Below, piece by piece: positions 1 through 8,004 of a stretch of DNA of 64,000 nt. How positions within the stretch are numbered: position 1 is the first letter of the stretch; each line of letters begins with the position of its first letter. The DNA comes from Mycobacterium sp. AZCC_0083. GTDB lineage: Bacteria > Actinomycetota > Actinomycetes > Mycobacteriales > Mycobacteriaceae. Where the stretch lies: the NCBI RefSeq assembly GCF_014202335.1, contig NZ_JACHGP010000007.1:124001-188000 (forward strand), in the 5' to 3' direction. Below the pieces are notes generated by a model. It was not told the origin of the DNA and made no database searches. It was given only the letters and a program-made list of their open reading frames with translations. The position numbers were made by a program, and so were the translations under genes.

Positions 1-580
1 CGATGGAGTGATAGAAGACTCGCCCGTCACCCCACTGCCGTACCCACGCCACGGGGCTCTTGGTGCCGTCGAGCCACGCGAAATGCTCACCCGTGAAAGT
101 CGTTTCGGCAAGCACGGTGTTGTTGGGATCCACGCTCATGTAGTACTGCTCAGAGGCGACCGAGAAGTCGTTGACACCGTGGCTGACCGGGTGATCGCGA
201 TCGGTGACGTTGACCTCGTAGGAGTATGGGTAGCCCTCCCCCGCCGGGTGAGCGAGAAAGTCGCCGCCCAACATCAGGTGATAGCGCAGGCTCGATCTGA
301 AGGCCGCAGCTGCCCCGTGCCATGCGGCGATGCCGGTGCCTGCTTCGACGGCGGCCAAGAGATGGTCCTCCTGGGAATCCGAGAGATCCTCGGTGGTGAG
401 CGCATTGTTCCAGCCAAGGATGATCAGGTCGTACCCGCTCAGGTCCCGGTCCAGCGTGAAGATGTCCTGGGATTCTTCGAGGTCGAATCCGAGTTGACCA
501 ACCAGATCTCGGGTCCACTCGGCAATGTCGTAAGGACGGTGGCCCGGCCAACCTCCGTAGAGGTACAGGGCGTTGGTCAT
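1..580 (-). CDS. ThuA-like domain protein, 3' end cut by window edge
   Basis: The frame opens at an ATG at 580 and runs off the left edge after 193 codons, so only a few dozen residues at most should be missing. ThuA-type glutamine-amidotransferase-like features are visible: ILGWNNALT (54-62), WHGAAAAF (87-94), GGDFLAHP (105-112), HPVSHGVNDF (130-139) and a WGDGRVFYHS end. ThuA proteins accompany sugar or polyol catabolism, but their chemistry is poorly defined. No signal peptide is seen, so it is probably cytoplasmic. The start overlaps the aspartase-family stop as ATGA, so it is the last visible gene of the minus-strand operon. The family call is firm; the role is not. Confidence 0.8.
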   Translation of the reverse strand, partial: MTNALYLYGGWPGHRPYDIAEWTRDLVGQLGFDLEESQDIFTLDRDLSGYDLIILGWNNALTTEDLSDSQEDHLLAAVEAGTGIAAWHGAAAAFRSSLRYHLMLGGDFLAHPAGEGYPYSYEVNVTDRDHPVSHGVNDFSVASEQYYMSVDPNNTVLAETTFTGEHFAWLDGTKSPVAWVRQWGDGRVFYHSI

Positions 581-2034
581 GGGATCGGTTCCATTTCTCG
601 CGCGTTCGCGATGGCGGTACTCAACGACAACATTTCTCTGGGACTGACCAACGATTCTGGCACCAGCAGTTCGGCGACCTGTTCGGCAGTCAACATTCTC
701 TCTTCGACGATGAGATCGGGGATGGACCTACCCGTGTGCAACGCCGTTTTGGCGATTCGGGCCGAAGCGGCATAGCCGATGTAGGGGCTCAAAGCGGTGA
801 TCACTCCAATCGAGTTCGTCACCGACTCGTACAAATGCCGTTCGTTGGCGCTGATTCCGTTGATGCATCTGTCGATCAGCGTGCGGCACGCATTGTCGAG
901 GTGGGTCGTCGACTGGAAGAGACTGTGCGCGATGATCGGCTCGAATGCGTTGAGCTGCAGTTGGCCCGCCTCGGCCGCCATGCTGATGGTCACGTCGTTG
1001 CCCATCACCTCGAACGCCACCTGGTTGACGACTTCGGGAATCACGGGGTTGACCTTGCCCGGCATGATGCTCGAACCCGACTGCACCGCAGGCAGATTGA
1101 TCTCGTTGAACCCCGAGCGCGGGCCCGAGGAAAGCAGCCGCAGGTCGTTGCAGATCTTCGACAGTTTCAGCGCGGTGCGCTTGAGCACCCCCGACACCTG
1201 AACGAACGCGCCGACGTCCTGCGTGGCCTCGACGAGATCGCGCGCAGTGGAAAGGGAGAAGCCGGTGATGGTGTTGAGCTCCTCGCACACCAGCGACGCA
1301 TATCTCGGGTGGGCGTTGAGTCCCGTGCCGATGGCGGTGCCCCCGAGGTTGATCTCGGCGACGAGTCGCGCAGCCTCGAGCAGCCGTTCGGCGTCCTCAC
1401 CCACCATGATCGCGTAGGTGCCGAACTCCTGACCGAGAGTCATCGGCACCGCATCCTGCAGTTGGGTGCGACCCATCTTCATGACGGAGCTGAATTCGGT
1501 CGCCTTGCGACCGAAGGCCGCTGCGACGTCCAGCAGCGTCGCATGCAGCCCGGCGACGAGGACTTGCAGCGCCACCTTGATGGCGGTGGGGTAGACGTCG
1601 TTCGTGCTTTGACTGAGATTGACGTGTTCGAGGGGATGCAACCGGTCGTAGTCACCACGTGCGGCGCCGAGGATCTCCAAGGCCCTGTTGGCGATCACCT
1701 CGTTGGCGTTCATGTTCGTCGAAGTGCCCGCGCCACCCTGGATGACGTCGACGACGAACTGGTCGAGCAGTTCGCCGGAACGGACTTCGGCACACGCGGC
1801 GACGATCGCGTCGGCCCGTCGGCGATCAAGCAGTCCGAGATCGCAGTTGGCCATTGCCGCAGCCTGCTTGACCGCGGCGAGCGCGGCGACGAACTCGGGA
1901 TAGGTGGACAGCGCAATGCCCGAAATGGGGAAGTTCTCCAGTGCACGCGCGGTGTGGATTCCGAAGTAGGCGGCCTCCGGCACCGGGTGCTCGCCGAGGG
2001 AGTCACGTTCGCGGCGGGTCGCGGGCACGCTCAC
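577..2034 (-). CDS. aspA: Aspartate ammonia-lyase / fumarase-superfamily C-N lyase
   Basis: 485 residues from a GTG at 2034, chosen because it makes a GTGA overlap with the VOC gene stop; the open frame runs further upstream but would lie inside that gene. The superfamily signature GSSIMPGKVNP is at about 320-330, with GAGTSTNMNANEV near 101 and HVNLSQSTND near 137, all as in class II fumarase/aspartase enzymes. The family removes ammonia or an amine from aspartate-like substrates to give fumarate. GTSTNMNAN and the length fit aspartase best. In this operon the substrate could instead be an N-substituted aspartate, as in EDDS lyases; that is inference. Confidence 0.85.
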   Translation of the reverse strand: MSVPATRRERDSLGEHPVPEAAYFGIHTARALENFPISGIALSTYPEFVAALAAVKQAAAMANCDLGLLDRRRADAIVAACAEVRSGELLDQFVVDVIQGGAGTSTNMNANEVIANRALEILGAARGDYDRLHPLEHVNLSQSTNDVYPTAIKVALQVLVAGLHATLLDVAAAFGRKATEFSSVMKMGRTQLQDAVPMTLGQEFGTYAIMVGEDAERLLEAARLVAEINLGGTAIGTGLNAHPRYASLVCEELNTITGFSLSTARDLVEATQDVGAFVQVSGVLKRTALKLSKICNDLRLLSSGPRSGFNEINLPAVQSGSSIMPGKVNPVIPEVVNQVAFEVMGNDVTISMAAEAGQLQLNAFEPIIAHSLFQSTTHLDNACRTLIDRCINGISANERHLYESVTNSIGVITALSPYIGYAASARIAKTALHTGRSIPDLIVEERMLTAEQVAELLVPESLVSPREMLSLSTAIANAREMEPIP

Positions 2035-2582
2035 CGCCACGTCTGGGTCGGTGGTGCCATCGCGGCGCCGGGCAATCCGTCGTAGAAGCCGCCGGTGGCG
2101 CACGTGGTCAACTCCATCTGCATTCCCCATGGGGTTTGGAAGTAGAACCATCGTTGCCCGGCGACCGGCGCCTCGGGGCTGACCCCATTGGGCCCTTCCT
2201 GCACCGTGACACCGGGGATGGCCCGGATGTACTCGTAGCCGGCGTCGATGTCGTCGACGTAGAACGCCAGGTGATGACCACCCACGTCACTGTTGAGTGG
2301 TGGGGTCGGCTGCTGTTGCGGCGCAGCGTATTCGAACAGTTCCACGTTGTGGTGCTGCCCGAGTCGGATCATGGCGAGCGAGCTGCGTGCTCGCGGGTCG
2401 ACGTTGAGGCGCCTGCGCATGCCGTCCGACTGGTCGTCGACGAACGGACCGTCGGTGAAGATCAGTTCGGCGCCGAAATGGTCGACGAAGAAGCGCACCG
2501 CCTCATCGAGGTTCGGCACGGTGAAGGCCACGTGGTCGACGGCGCGCATGGTCGGTACTCGCGGTCGAGGCGTTGTGGTCAA
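2031..2582 (-). CDS. VOC (glyoxalase/bleomycin-resistance fold) family protein
   Basis: 183 residues. The start is taken as TTG at 2582 because AAGGAGGA sits 6-13 bases upstream; an internal ATG at 2549 is the alternative. Two beta-alpha-beta repeats are visible: VDHVAFTVPNLDEAVRFF near 14 and HHLAFYVDDIDAGYEY in the second half, with HNVELFEY and MQMELTT giving metal-ligand-type His and Glu residues. VOC enzymes include isomerases, lyases and dioxygenases acting on small polar substrates, and the sequence does not say which. It begins 13 bases after the HisD-like gene and overlaps the lyase gene as GTGA, so all three are co-translated. Confidence 0.8.
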   Translation of the reverse strand: MTTTPRPRVPTMRAVDHVAFTVPNLDEAVRFFVDHFGAELIFTDGPFVDDQSDGMRRRLNVDPRARSSLAMIRLGQHHNVELFEYAAPQQQPTPPLNSDVGGHHLAFYVDDIDAGYEYIRAIPGVTVQEGPNGVSPEAPVAGQRWFYFQTPWGMQMELTTCATGGFYDGLPGAAMAPPTQTWR

Positions 2583-2595
2583 GGGTGGTCCTCCT

Positions 2596-3933
2596 TCAGG
2601 AGACGGTAGCCCTCTGCGAGGCGCCGAAGTCGTGGTCGGACCATGGGAGGGCGTCACCGCCGTACTTTGCGGCGCGCACGTCGGCGGACCGGGCATGGCC
2701 CTCGAAGTTCTCCAGCCGGGCCGCGCGGCCGCAGATGCGGCCCAGCTCGGCGCTCGACTCGGCGTCGTCGATCTCTTGGTAGGTGACGGTCTTCAGGTAC
2801 TTCCCCACCCACAGGCCCCCGGTGTAGCGCGCCGCACCCAGTGTCGGCAGCACGTGATTCGTGCCGATCGCCTTGTCTCCGTATGACACACACGTCTTCT
2901 CACCGAGGAACAGTGCGCCGTAATCGCGCATGCCGGTCAGCGCGCGTCGCGGCTCGGCAGTGAGGATCTGGACGTGTTCGCCGGCGTACCGATCGGCCAT
3001 GGCGAAGGCCGCTTCGATGTCCTCGACCACGTGTACCTCGCCGTGCTGCGCCCAGGAGACCGATGCGACGTTGGCCGTAGGCAGGTTGCTCAGCTGCCGT
3101 GACACCTCCGCGATCGTTTCCCGGCCGACCCGCTCGGAGGTGGTGATCAGCACGCATGGCGAATCGGGCCCGTGCTCGGCCTGGCTCAACAGATCCGCCG
3201 CGACGACGAAGGGGTCGGCGGTCTCATCGGCGACGATGACGACCTCGGTGGGGCCGGCGAACAGGTCGATGCCGACCTCGCCGAACAATTGCCGCTTGGC
3301 TTCGGCAACGTAGGCGTTGCCCGGTCCGGTGAGCAGGTTCACCGGCTCGATCGTGTCGGTCCCCAGCGCCAGCGCACCGATCGCCTGCACGCCGCCAAGC
3401 ACGTAGATCTCGTCGGCGCCCGCCAAGTGCATGGCGGCGACACTGATCGGCGGCGCGATGCCGTTGTTCGGTGGCGTGGTGGCCGCCACCCTCTCGACAC
3501 CGGCGACCTTCGCGGTCACGACCGTCATGTGAGCCGATGCCGTGAGAGGATACCGTCCGCCGGGTACGTAGGCGCCAGAGGCGGCGACGGGCACGTGCTT
3601 ATGGCCCAGCCGCACGCCGGGAAGTGTCTCGATCTCGACGTCCAGCATCGAGTCGCGTTGTGCCTGAGCGAAATTCCGTACCTGTGCCTGCACAAACTTC
3701 AAGTCGTCGATGACGGTGGTCGGCAGATCGGACACGATCGAGGCCACCTCGGCCTCGTCGAGCCGGAATGACGATGGCGCCCATCGGTCGAACTGCTGAG
3801 AATATCTGCGTACCGCGTAGTCACCGTTGGCGCGAATGTCGTCGAGAACCTGGGTGACGGTTGCGACGACCTTGGGGTCGCTCTTGTGGGGCGTACCGAC
3901 TTCGGCGGTCGGCGCCTTGAGTGTCTCCGGCAC
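2596..3933 (-). CDS. HisD-family NAD-dependent dehydrogenase (histidinol or sulfopropanediol type)
   Basis: 445 residues from a GTG at 3933, chosen because AAGGAG lies nine bases upstream (3943-3948); the open frame extends eight codons further. HisD-family motifs are present: GAYVPGGRYPLTAS, LTGPGNAYVAEAKRQLFG, AGPTEVVIVAD, SQAEHGPDSPC and GTNHVLPT with the usual Zn/base His. GAYVPGGRYPL is closer to the catabolic branch (for example HpsN, dihydroxypropanesulfonate dehydrogenase) than to biosynthetic HisD. No other his gene is nearby, so a catabolic oxidation of an alcohol to an acid is more likely than histidine synthesis. The exact substrate is unknown. Confidence 0.8.
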   Translation of the reverse strand: MPETLKAPTAEVGTPHKSDPKVVATVTQVLDDIRANGDYAVRRYSQQFDRWAPSSFRLDEAEVASIVSDLPTTVIDDLKFVQAQVRNFAQAQRDSMLDVEIETLPGVRLGHKHVPVAASGAYVPGGRYPLTASAHMTVVTAKVAGVERVAATTPPNNGIAPPISVAAMHLAGADEIYVLGGVQAIGALALGTDTIEPVNLLTGPGNAYVAEAKRQLFGEVGIDLFAGPTEVVIVADETADPFVVAADLLSQAEHGPDSPCVLITTSERVGRETIAEVSRQLSNLPTANVASVSWAQHGEVHVVEDIEAAFAMADRYAGEHVQILTAEPRRALTGMRDYGALFLGEKTCVSYGDKAIGTNHVLPTLGAARYTGGLWVGKYLKTVTYQEIDDAESSAELGRICGRAARLENFEGHARSADVRAAKYGGDALPWSDHDFGASQRATVS

Positions 3934-4052
3934 GATTCGTATCTCCTTGCGCTGCACTGCTGGGCATCGAACGTCGGCGGTGTTGACCGTCCTTGAGCGG
4001 GGTTGCCGACGTCATTCCAGTCTTGGCGCCCCTCGCCTACCTCGACAGACGC

Positions 4053-4075
4053 ATCGTGTGCAACAGGCACACGAT
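4053..4075. promoter_or_regulatory. Inverted repeat between the FadH-like and HisD-like genes
   Basis: A perfect nine-base inverted repeat, ATCGTGTGC at 4053-4061 and GCACACGAT at 4067-4075 around a five-base AACAG spacer. It lies just past the FadH-like stop and about 120 bases before the HisD-like start. No T-run follows, so an operator is at least as likely as a terminator. Its GTGTGC core recurs at 7869-7874. Confidence 0.5.
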
Positions 4076-4088
4076 TCGATGCACATAA

Positions 4089-6194
4089 TCACCGTTGTTC
4101 GTGCAACGCTCGTCGAGTGCCCTGGCCCGCCGTCGCCGGAATCCGCCGGGCAGCGCGTTCGCCTTCGTGAACGGCTTCCATCATGGTTCGGCTGGCGATC
4201 GCGTCGCCAACACGCTCGACCGCAACCGCCTGATCCTTCATGGCGTTCTTGAGGGTGAGGTACAAGTCGGTGACGGGGCGGTGCCAGCCGGCTAGGATCA
4301 CCGTGTCGACGCCGACGATGGTGGCCGGACGACCCCGTTCGGTGACGTGCACGGTGGATCCGTCGACTGCCGTCATCGTGCTGAATGGATGGGTTGTCAT
4401 GCCGGACTGGTGAATTCGTGGGACGGCGAGGTTGGCGCTGAACGGTCCCAGCTTCGCGCCGACGTAGGGAAGTGGTGTCACGAAGTCGACGTGGTGTAGG
4501 TCGCCGTGCAGTTGCAGAGCGAGGCCGATGCCCTTCCAACCGCCCTCGCCGTCGTCGACGATCACCACGCGCTGGCCGACGGGCTTGCCGTCTTCCAGGA
4601 CGTCCCAGACCGACAGCACGTGCCGCTCATCCAGTCCTGGCGTGAACGGGATGCCCTGGGCCAGGTTTCCGACGATGTCGGATGCCGGGGCGGATCCGGT
4701 CGCGACGATGACGTGGTCCGGCCTCAATGCCATGACGTCCTCGGCGCTCGGCGAGCAACCCAGTCTCAGGTCGACGCCATACTTTTCGATCATGACGTCG
4801 AGGTGGTCGACGACGCCGGCGATCTCTTCGCGCCCCTTGATCTTCGAGGCGATTCGCAGCTGACCCCCGGTATGTGCCCGTCGCTCGAAGAGGATGACCT
4901 CGTGGCCCTGTCGAGCAGCGATCTCAGCGGCCTTCATCCCCGCCGGACCCGCACCGATGACCACGACGCGGCGCCGGAACGTCGCCTCCATCAAGGTGCC
5001 AATGCCCAGTTCCCGCTCGTAGCCGGCGGCGGGATTGTGCACACAGGACGAGTGCGTGACGTCGAAGAGCCGGTCGATGCAACCCTGGTTGCAGCCGATG
5101 CAGCGACGGATCTCGTTGAGCCGGCCATCCTTCATCTTGTTGACCGTCTCGGGATCGGCGATCTGCTGCCGGGTCATCGCAACCATGTCGGCGTGGCCAA
5201 GGCTCAGGATCTCCGCCGCGTCCAGGGGTTCGTTGATCCGGCCGACGGCGATCACCGGCACGTCGACGACCGACTTCACCGCCGCCGCGAGATCTTCCCA
5301 GATCCGCTTCGGGTGCTGCATGTCCGGCACGTTCTGGTGCGCCTCGTTGTAGGTGGCCGCCTTGACGCAGATGTAGTCGACCTTGCCCGTCGTCGTGCAG
5401 GCCACCGCGATCTGCTGGGCGTCGCTTACCTGGAGGCCACCTGGGCTGAAGTCGTGACCCTGCAAATTCATGCCCACCACGAAATCGGTGCCGACCTCGT
5501 CACGCACCGCGTCGATCACCCGAAGAACGATGCGCATCCGGCTCTCCAGGCTGCCGCCGTAGTCGTCCGTCCGGTGATTGGAGAACGGCGACAGGAACGA
5601 AGCCAGAAGATAACCTCCGTAGCCGGAGTGAATCTCCACGCCATCCATCCCGCCCTGTTTGGCGTGTCGCGCGCCGATCGCATGTGCTTCGACGATTTCG
5701 TCGATGTCCTCCAACTCCATCTGCTTGGGCATTTCGAGGTTGAACGGGCACGGAGTGTTCGAAGGAGCCCACAGTGCGCGCTCGGTGAACGTCGAATGGC
5801 CCTGCCTACCACCGTGTCCCAGCTGCATCACGATGCGGGCACCGTGTTCGTGGACGGCATCGCTGATCTTGCGCAGGCCGGGCACGATCTCGGGCAGCCA
5901 CGCCCGCGGCTCCCCTGGGACGTCCTGCGAGGTCGGATGGACCTGCGGGAACGCCATGCCAATCAGCCCCACGCCGCCCATCGCGCGCTCCCGGTAATAG
6001 GCCACGTGCTGATCGGTGGGCAGGTAGTCCTTGGCCATGCCGGTGCCGTGGCCGGTCATGACGACGCGGTTGCGGACCTGCACGCTGCCCAACGTGATCG
6101 GTTCGAACAGCGGCGCGAGAGTCTGGTCGGTGTCAGAGGTTTGGGTACCAGTGTTTTCGGTACCAGTGTTTTCAGTACCAACGGTTGACGTCAC
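4089..6194 (-). CDS. NADH:flavin oxidoreductase with [4Fe-4S] and FAD domains (FadH/2,4-dienoyl-CoA reductase-like)
   Basis: 701 residues from a GTG at 6194 with AGGAG eight bases upstream. Domains: an unusual Thr/Gly/Asn-rich N-terminus (about 1-25), an Old Yellow Enzyme TIM barrel (about 28-360), Fe-S cysteines C365, C368, C372 and C384 in CIGCNQGC plus one, then a dinucleotide-binding domain with GAGPAG at 414-419 and a second nucleotide domain. The C-x2-C-x3-C-x11-C spacing matches FadH rather than trimethylamine dehydrogenase. The family passes NAD(P)H electrons via FAD, Fe-S and FMN to an enoyl or enone substrate. It is two-sided to a GMC oxidoreductase, suggesting linked redox steps on one catabolic substrate. 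Confidence 0.85.
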   Translation of the reverse strand: MTSTVGTENTGTENTGTQTSDTDQTLAPLFEPITLGSVQVRNRVVMTGHGTGMAKDYLPTDQHVAYYRERAMGGVGLIGMAFPQVHPTSQDVPGEPRAWLPEIVPGLRKISDAVHEHGARIVMQLGHGGRQGHSTFTERALWAPSNTPCPFNLEMPKQMELEDIDEIVEAHAIGARHAKQGGMDGVEIHSGYGGYLLASFLSPFSNHRTDDYGGSLESRMRIVLRVIDAVRDEVGTDFVVGMNLQGHDFSPGGLQVSDAQQIAVACTTTGKVDYICVKAATYNEAHQNVPDMQHPKRIWEDLAAAVKSVVDVPVIAVGRINEPLDAAEILSLGHADMVAMTRQQIADPETVNKMKDGRLNEIRRCIGCNQGCIDRLFDVTHSSCVHNPAAGYERELGIGTLMEATFRRRVVVIGAGPAGMKAAEIAARQGHEVILFERRAHTGGQLRIASKIKGREEIAGVVDHLDVMIEKYGVDLRLGCSPSAEDVMALRPDHVIVATGSAPASDIVGNLAQGIPFTPGLDERHVLSVWDVLEDGKPVGQRVVIVDDGEGGWKGIGLALQLHGDLHHVDFVTPLPYVGAKLGPFSANLAVPRIHQSGMTTHPFSTMTAVDGSTVHVTERGRPATIVGVDTVILAGWHRPVTDLYLTLKNAMKDQAVAVERVGDAIASRTMMEAVHEGERAARRIPATAGQGTRRALHEQR
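6144..6180 (-). repeat. 15-base tandem repeat at the 5' end of the FadH-like gene
   Basis: The unit GGTACCAGTGTTTTC occurs at 6144-6158 and 6159-6173, followed by a partial copy to 6180. It encodes repeated Gly-Thr-Glu-Asn-Thr in the extra N-terminal segment. Copy number could vary by slippage without breaking the frame, because the unit is five codons long. Confidence 0.85.
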
Positions 6195-6205
6195 GGATGC
6201 ATCTC

Positions 6206-7771
6206 CTAGGCGGTCAGCGCACCGGATTGGCCCAGCCGCAGGGCCAATGCCGAGACGGTGATCGCTGGGTTGACGGCCGCCGACGACGGGAACGGCGAAC
6301 TGTCGGCGATCCATAGGTTGTCCAGATCGTGTGCCCGCAGGCTCGCGTCGACCACGCTGGTCGCCGGATCATCGCCCATGCGGGCGGTTCCGCACTGATG
6401 GGAGGTAGCTTCCACGCCGAGACTACGGGTCATCACGAACGGGAAGCCCGCCTTGCGTATGACCTTCTTCATGCGCTTGATGAGCTCGCGGTGTGCGGCG
6501 ACATTGGTTTCGCGGCGGGTCAGGCAGATCTGGCCCGAGGAGTTGAGGTGCACGCGGTTGTCGGCGAGCGGCAGGTCCTCGGATTGGACGAACAGGTCGA
6601 GAGTGTATTTGGTGACCGCGTCGAGGATGGGCATCGGAACCAACGGTTGGCCCATCTTCGCCTGCGGCCCACGGAGTTTGCCCAATCCCTGGACATTCCC
6701 CAGCGGGTACTCATTGCCAGGGCCCGCGGTGTACCAGTCGTTGATTCCGAACGTCTTCTGGTAGACCGCTTGGTTCTCTTGCCGTGGATCGATCGCCAGG
6801 ACGAAGGTGGTCAGGTGCGCCATGTAGTTGCGGCCCACCTGGTCGGAGGAGTTGGCCAGGCCACGGGGATGGGCGTCCGAGGCCGATCGCAGCAGTAGCG
6901 CCGCGGTGTTGACCGCGCCGCACGCGACGACGAAACGCTTCGCGCGCACCTGAATTCGGCGATCGTGGTGGCGAATCCGAGCGGACGTGACGCGGCGACC
7001 GGTGGGGTCGGTGTCCAACCGGGTGACTTCGGCGTTGGTCAACAGCCGCACGTTCTTCGACGCAGCGCTCAGTGCCGGCCGCACCGCGGCGACGTCGGCG
7101 TCGCCCTTGGCGTCGACCATGCAGGCAAACGAGTCGCAGGTGTAGCACAGGACGCATCCGCCGCCGGGTCGGCGGTCGAGAGCCTGCGGCGCCGCGAAGG
7201 GATGCAGGCCTTGCCTTTTCGCGCTCTCCACCAGACGGGCGGTCGCCCCCTCGTGCGGTATGCCAGGGAACGGGTAGTCAGTGGAGCGCCATGGGTCGGT
7301 TGGATCCTCGCCCTTGTTGCTGTGCACCCAGAACATCTGTTCGGCCTGGCCGTAGAACGGCTCGAGGTCGGCGTAATCGATGGGCCACGCCGGCGACACA
7401 CCGTCGGCATGCTCGATCTCACCGAAATCGCATTCGCGAAAGCGCGGCAGCGTGGCCCCGTAGAGCTTGGTGCTGCCACCGACGTAGTGGTAGTTGCCGG
7501 GTACGAAGTCCCTGCCGGCCAGGGTGTCGTGCCACGCGGCGGAGTTCTTGTAGCGCCCGCGGGTATGCACGGCGTCGAAGGACCAGTTCTCCCGCTCCAC
7601 CGGGAGGAAGTCGCCTTGTTCGATGATGAGGACGTCGACGTCACGGTCGCGCAGCGCGTACGCGAGACTGCCCCCGCCCATGCCGGAACCGATGATGGCG
7701 ACGTCGGCCACCAGGACCTCCGGCGGGTCGGTGACGACTTGCGACTGCAACGCCGCAACTGGTGTGGACAT
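6206..7771 (-). CDS. GMC family FAD-dependent oxidoreductase
   Basis: 521 residues from the ATG at 7771, preceded by AGGGGAG; an in-frame extension to 7897 lies in the divergent promoter region. The FAD-binding GSGMGGG is at 28-34. The C-terminal GMC_oxred_C domain has the catalytic His in HQCGTARMG (H458) and the second active-site Asn in NPAITV (about 501). A cysteine-rich segment, GGGCVLCYTCDSFAC, is seen mid-protein. Members oxidise alcohols or sugar hydroxyls, passing electrons to oxygen or a carrier. No twin-arginine signal is evident, so it appears cytoplasmic. The stop sits inside the ribosome-binding region of the FadH-like gene, indicating coupling. Confidence 0.88.
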   Translation of the reverse strand: MSTPVAALQSQVVTDPPEVLVADVAIIGSGMGGGSLAYALRDRDVDVLIIEQGDFLPVERENWSFDAVHTRGRYKNSAAWHDTLAGRDFVPGNYHYVGGSTKLYGATLPRFRECDFGEIEHADGVSPAWPIDYADLEPFYGQAEQMFWVHSNKGEDPTDPWRSTDYPFPGIPHEGATARLVESAKRQGLHPFAAPQALDRRPGGGCVLCYTCDSFACMVDAKGDADVAAVRPALSAASKNVRLLTNAEVTRLDTDPTGRRVTSARIRHHDRRIQVRAKRFVVACGAVNTAALLLRSASDAHPRGLANSSDQVGRNYMAHLTTFVLAIDPRQENQAVYQKTFGINDWYTAGPGNEYPLGNVQGLGKLRGPQAKMGQPLVPMPILDAVTKYTLDLFVQSEDLPLADNRVHLNSSGQICLTRRETNVAAHRELIKRMKKVIRKAGFPFVMTRSLGVEATSHQCGTARMGDDPATSVVDASLRAHDLDNLWIADSSPFPSSAAVNPAITVSALALRLGQSGALTA

Positions 7772-7864
7772 GGAAAGCACTCCCCTGGGCTGAGGGTTTC
7801 GTATCGACGGATGACACGACGACACTCTCCAAACGTAGGGATGCGGCGCTCCCAGGAGGAGGCG

Positions 7865-7943
7865 CACTGTGTGCAGGTCATTTCCGTCCAACTGCACAAT
7901 TTGGGCCTAACCACACGTGATCCGTCGGGGTCACACTGTGTAC
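7865..7943. promoter_or_regulatory. Divergent control region with repeated CACTGTG and TGTGCAG inverted repeat
   Basis: Within the 233-base gap between the GMC gene and the divergent ThDP enzyme, TGTGCAG (7870-7876) and CTGCACA (7892-7898) form a perfect inverted repeat 15 bases apart. CACTGTGTGC (7865-7874) recurs as CACTGTGTAC (7934-7943). These look like binding sites for one regulator controlling both directions; no regulator gene is in view. Confidence 0.45.
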
Positions 7944-8004
7944 GACGGTCGTCGCACGTCGATGCGAGCGCCAGTCCAGTACCTCACGACCGGAAGGACA
8001 TTCC

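Noticed and set aside
736-2085. Long open frame on the plus strand opposite the aspartase-family gene
   Set aside because: It is a GC-driven shadow: Arg/Asp/Val/His-rich with no domain, while the minus strand carries a full signature-bearing lyase. The same applies to long antisense frames at 7984-9414, 18464-20659 and 25949-28339.
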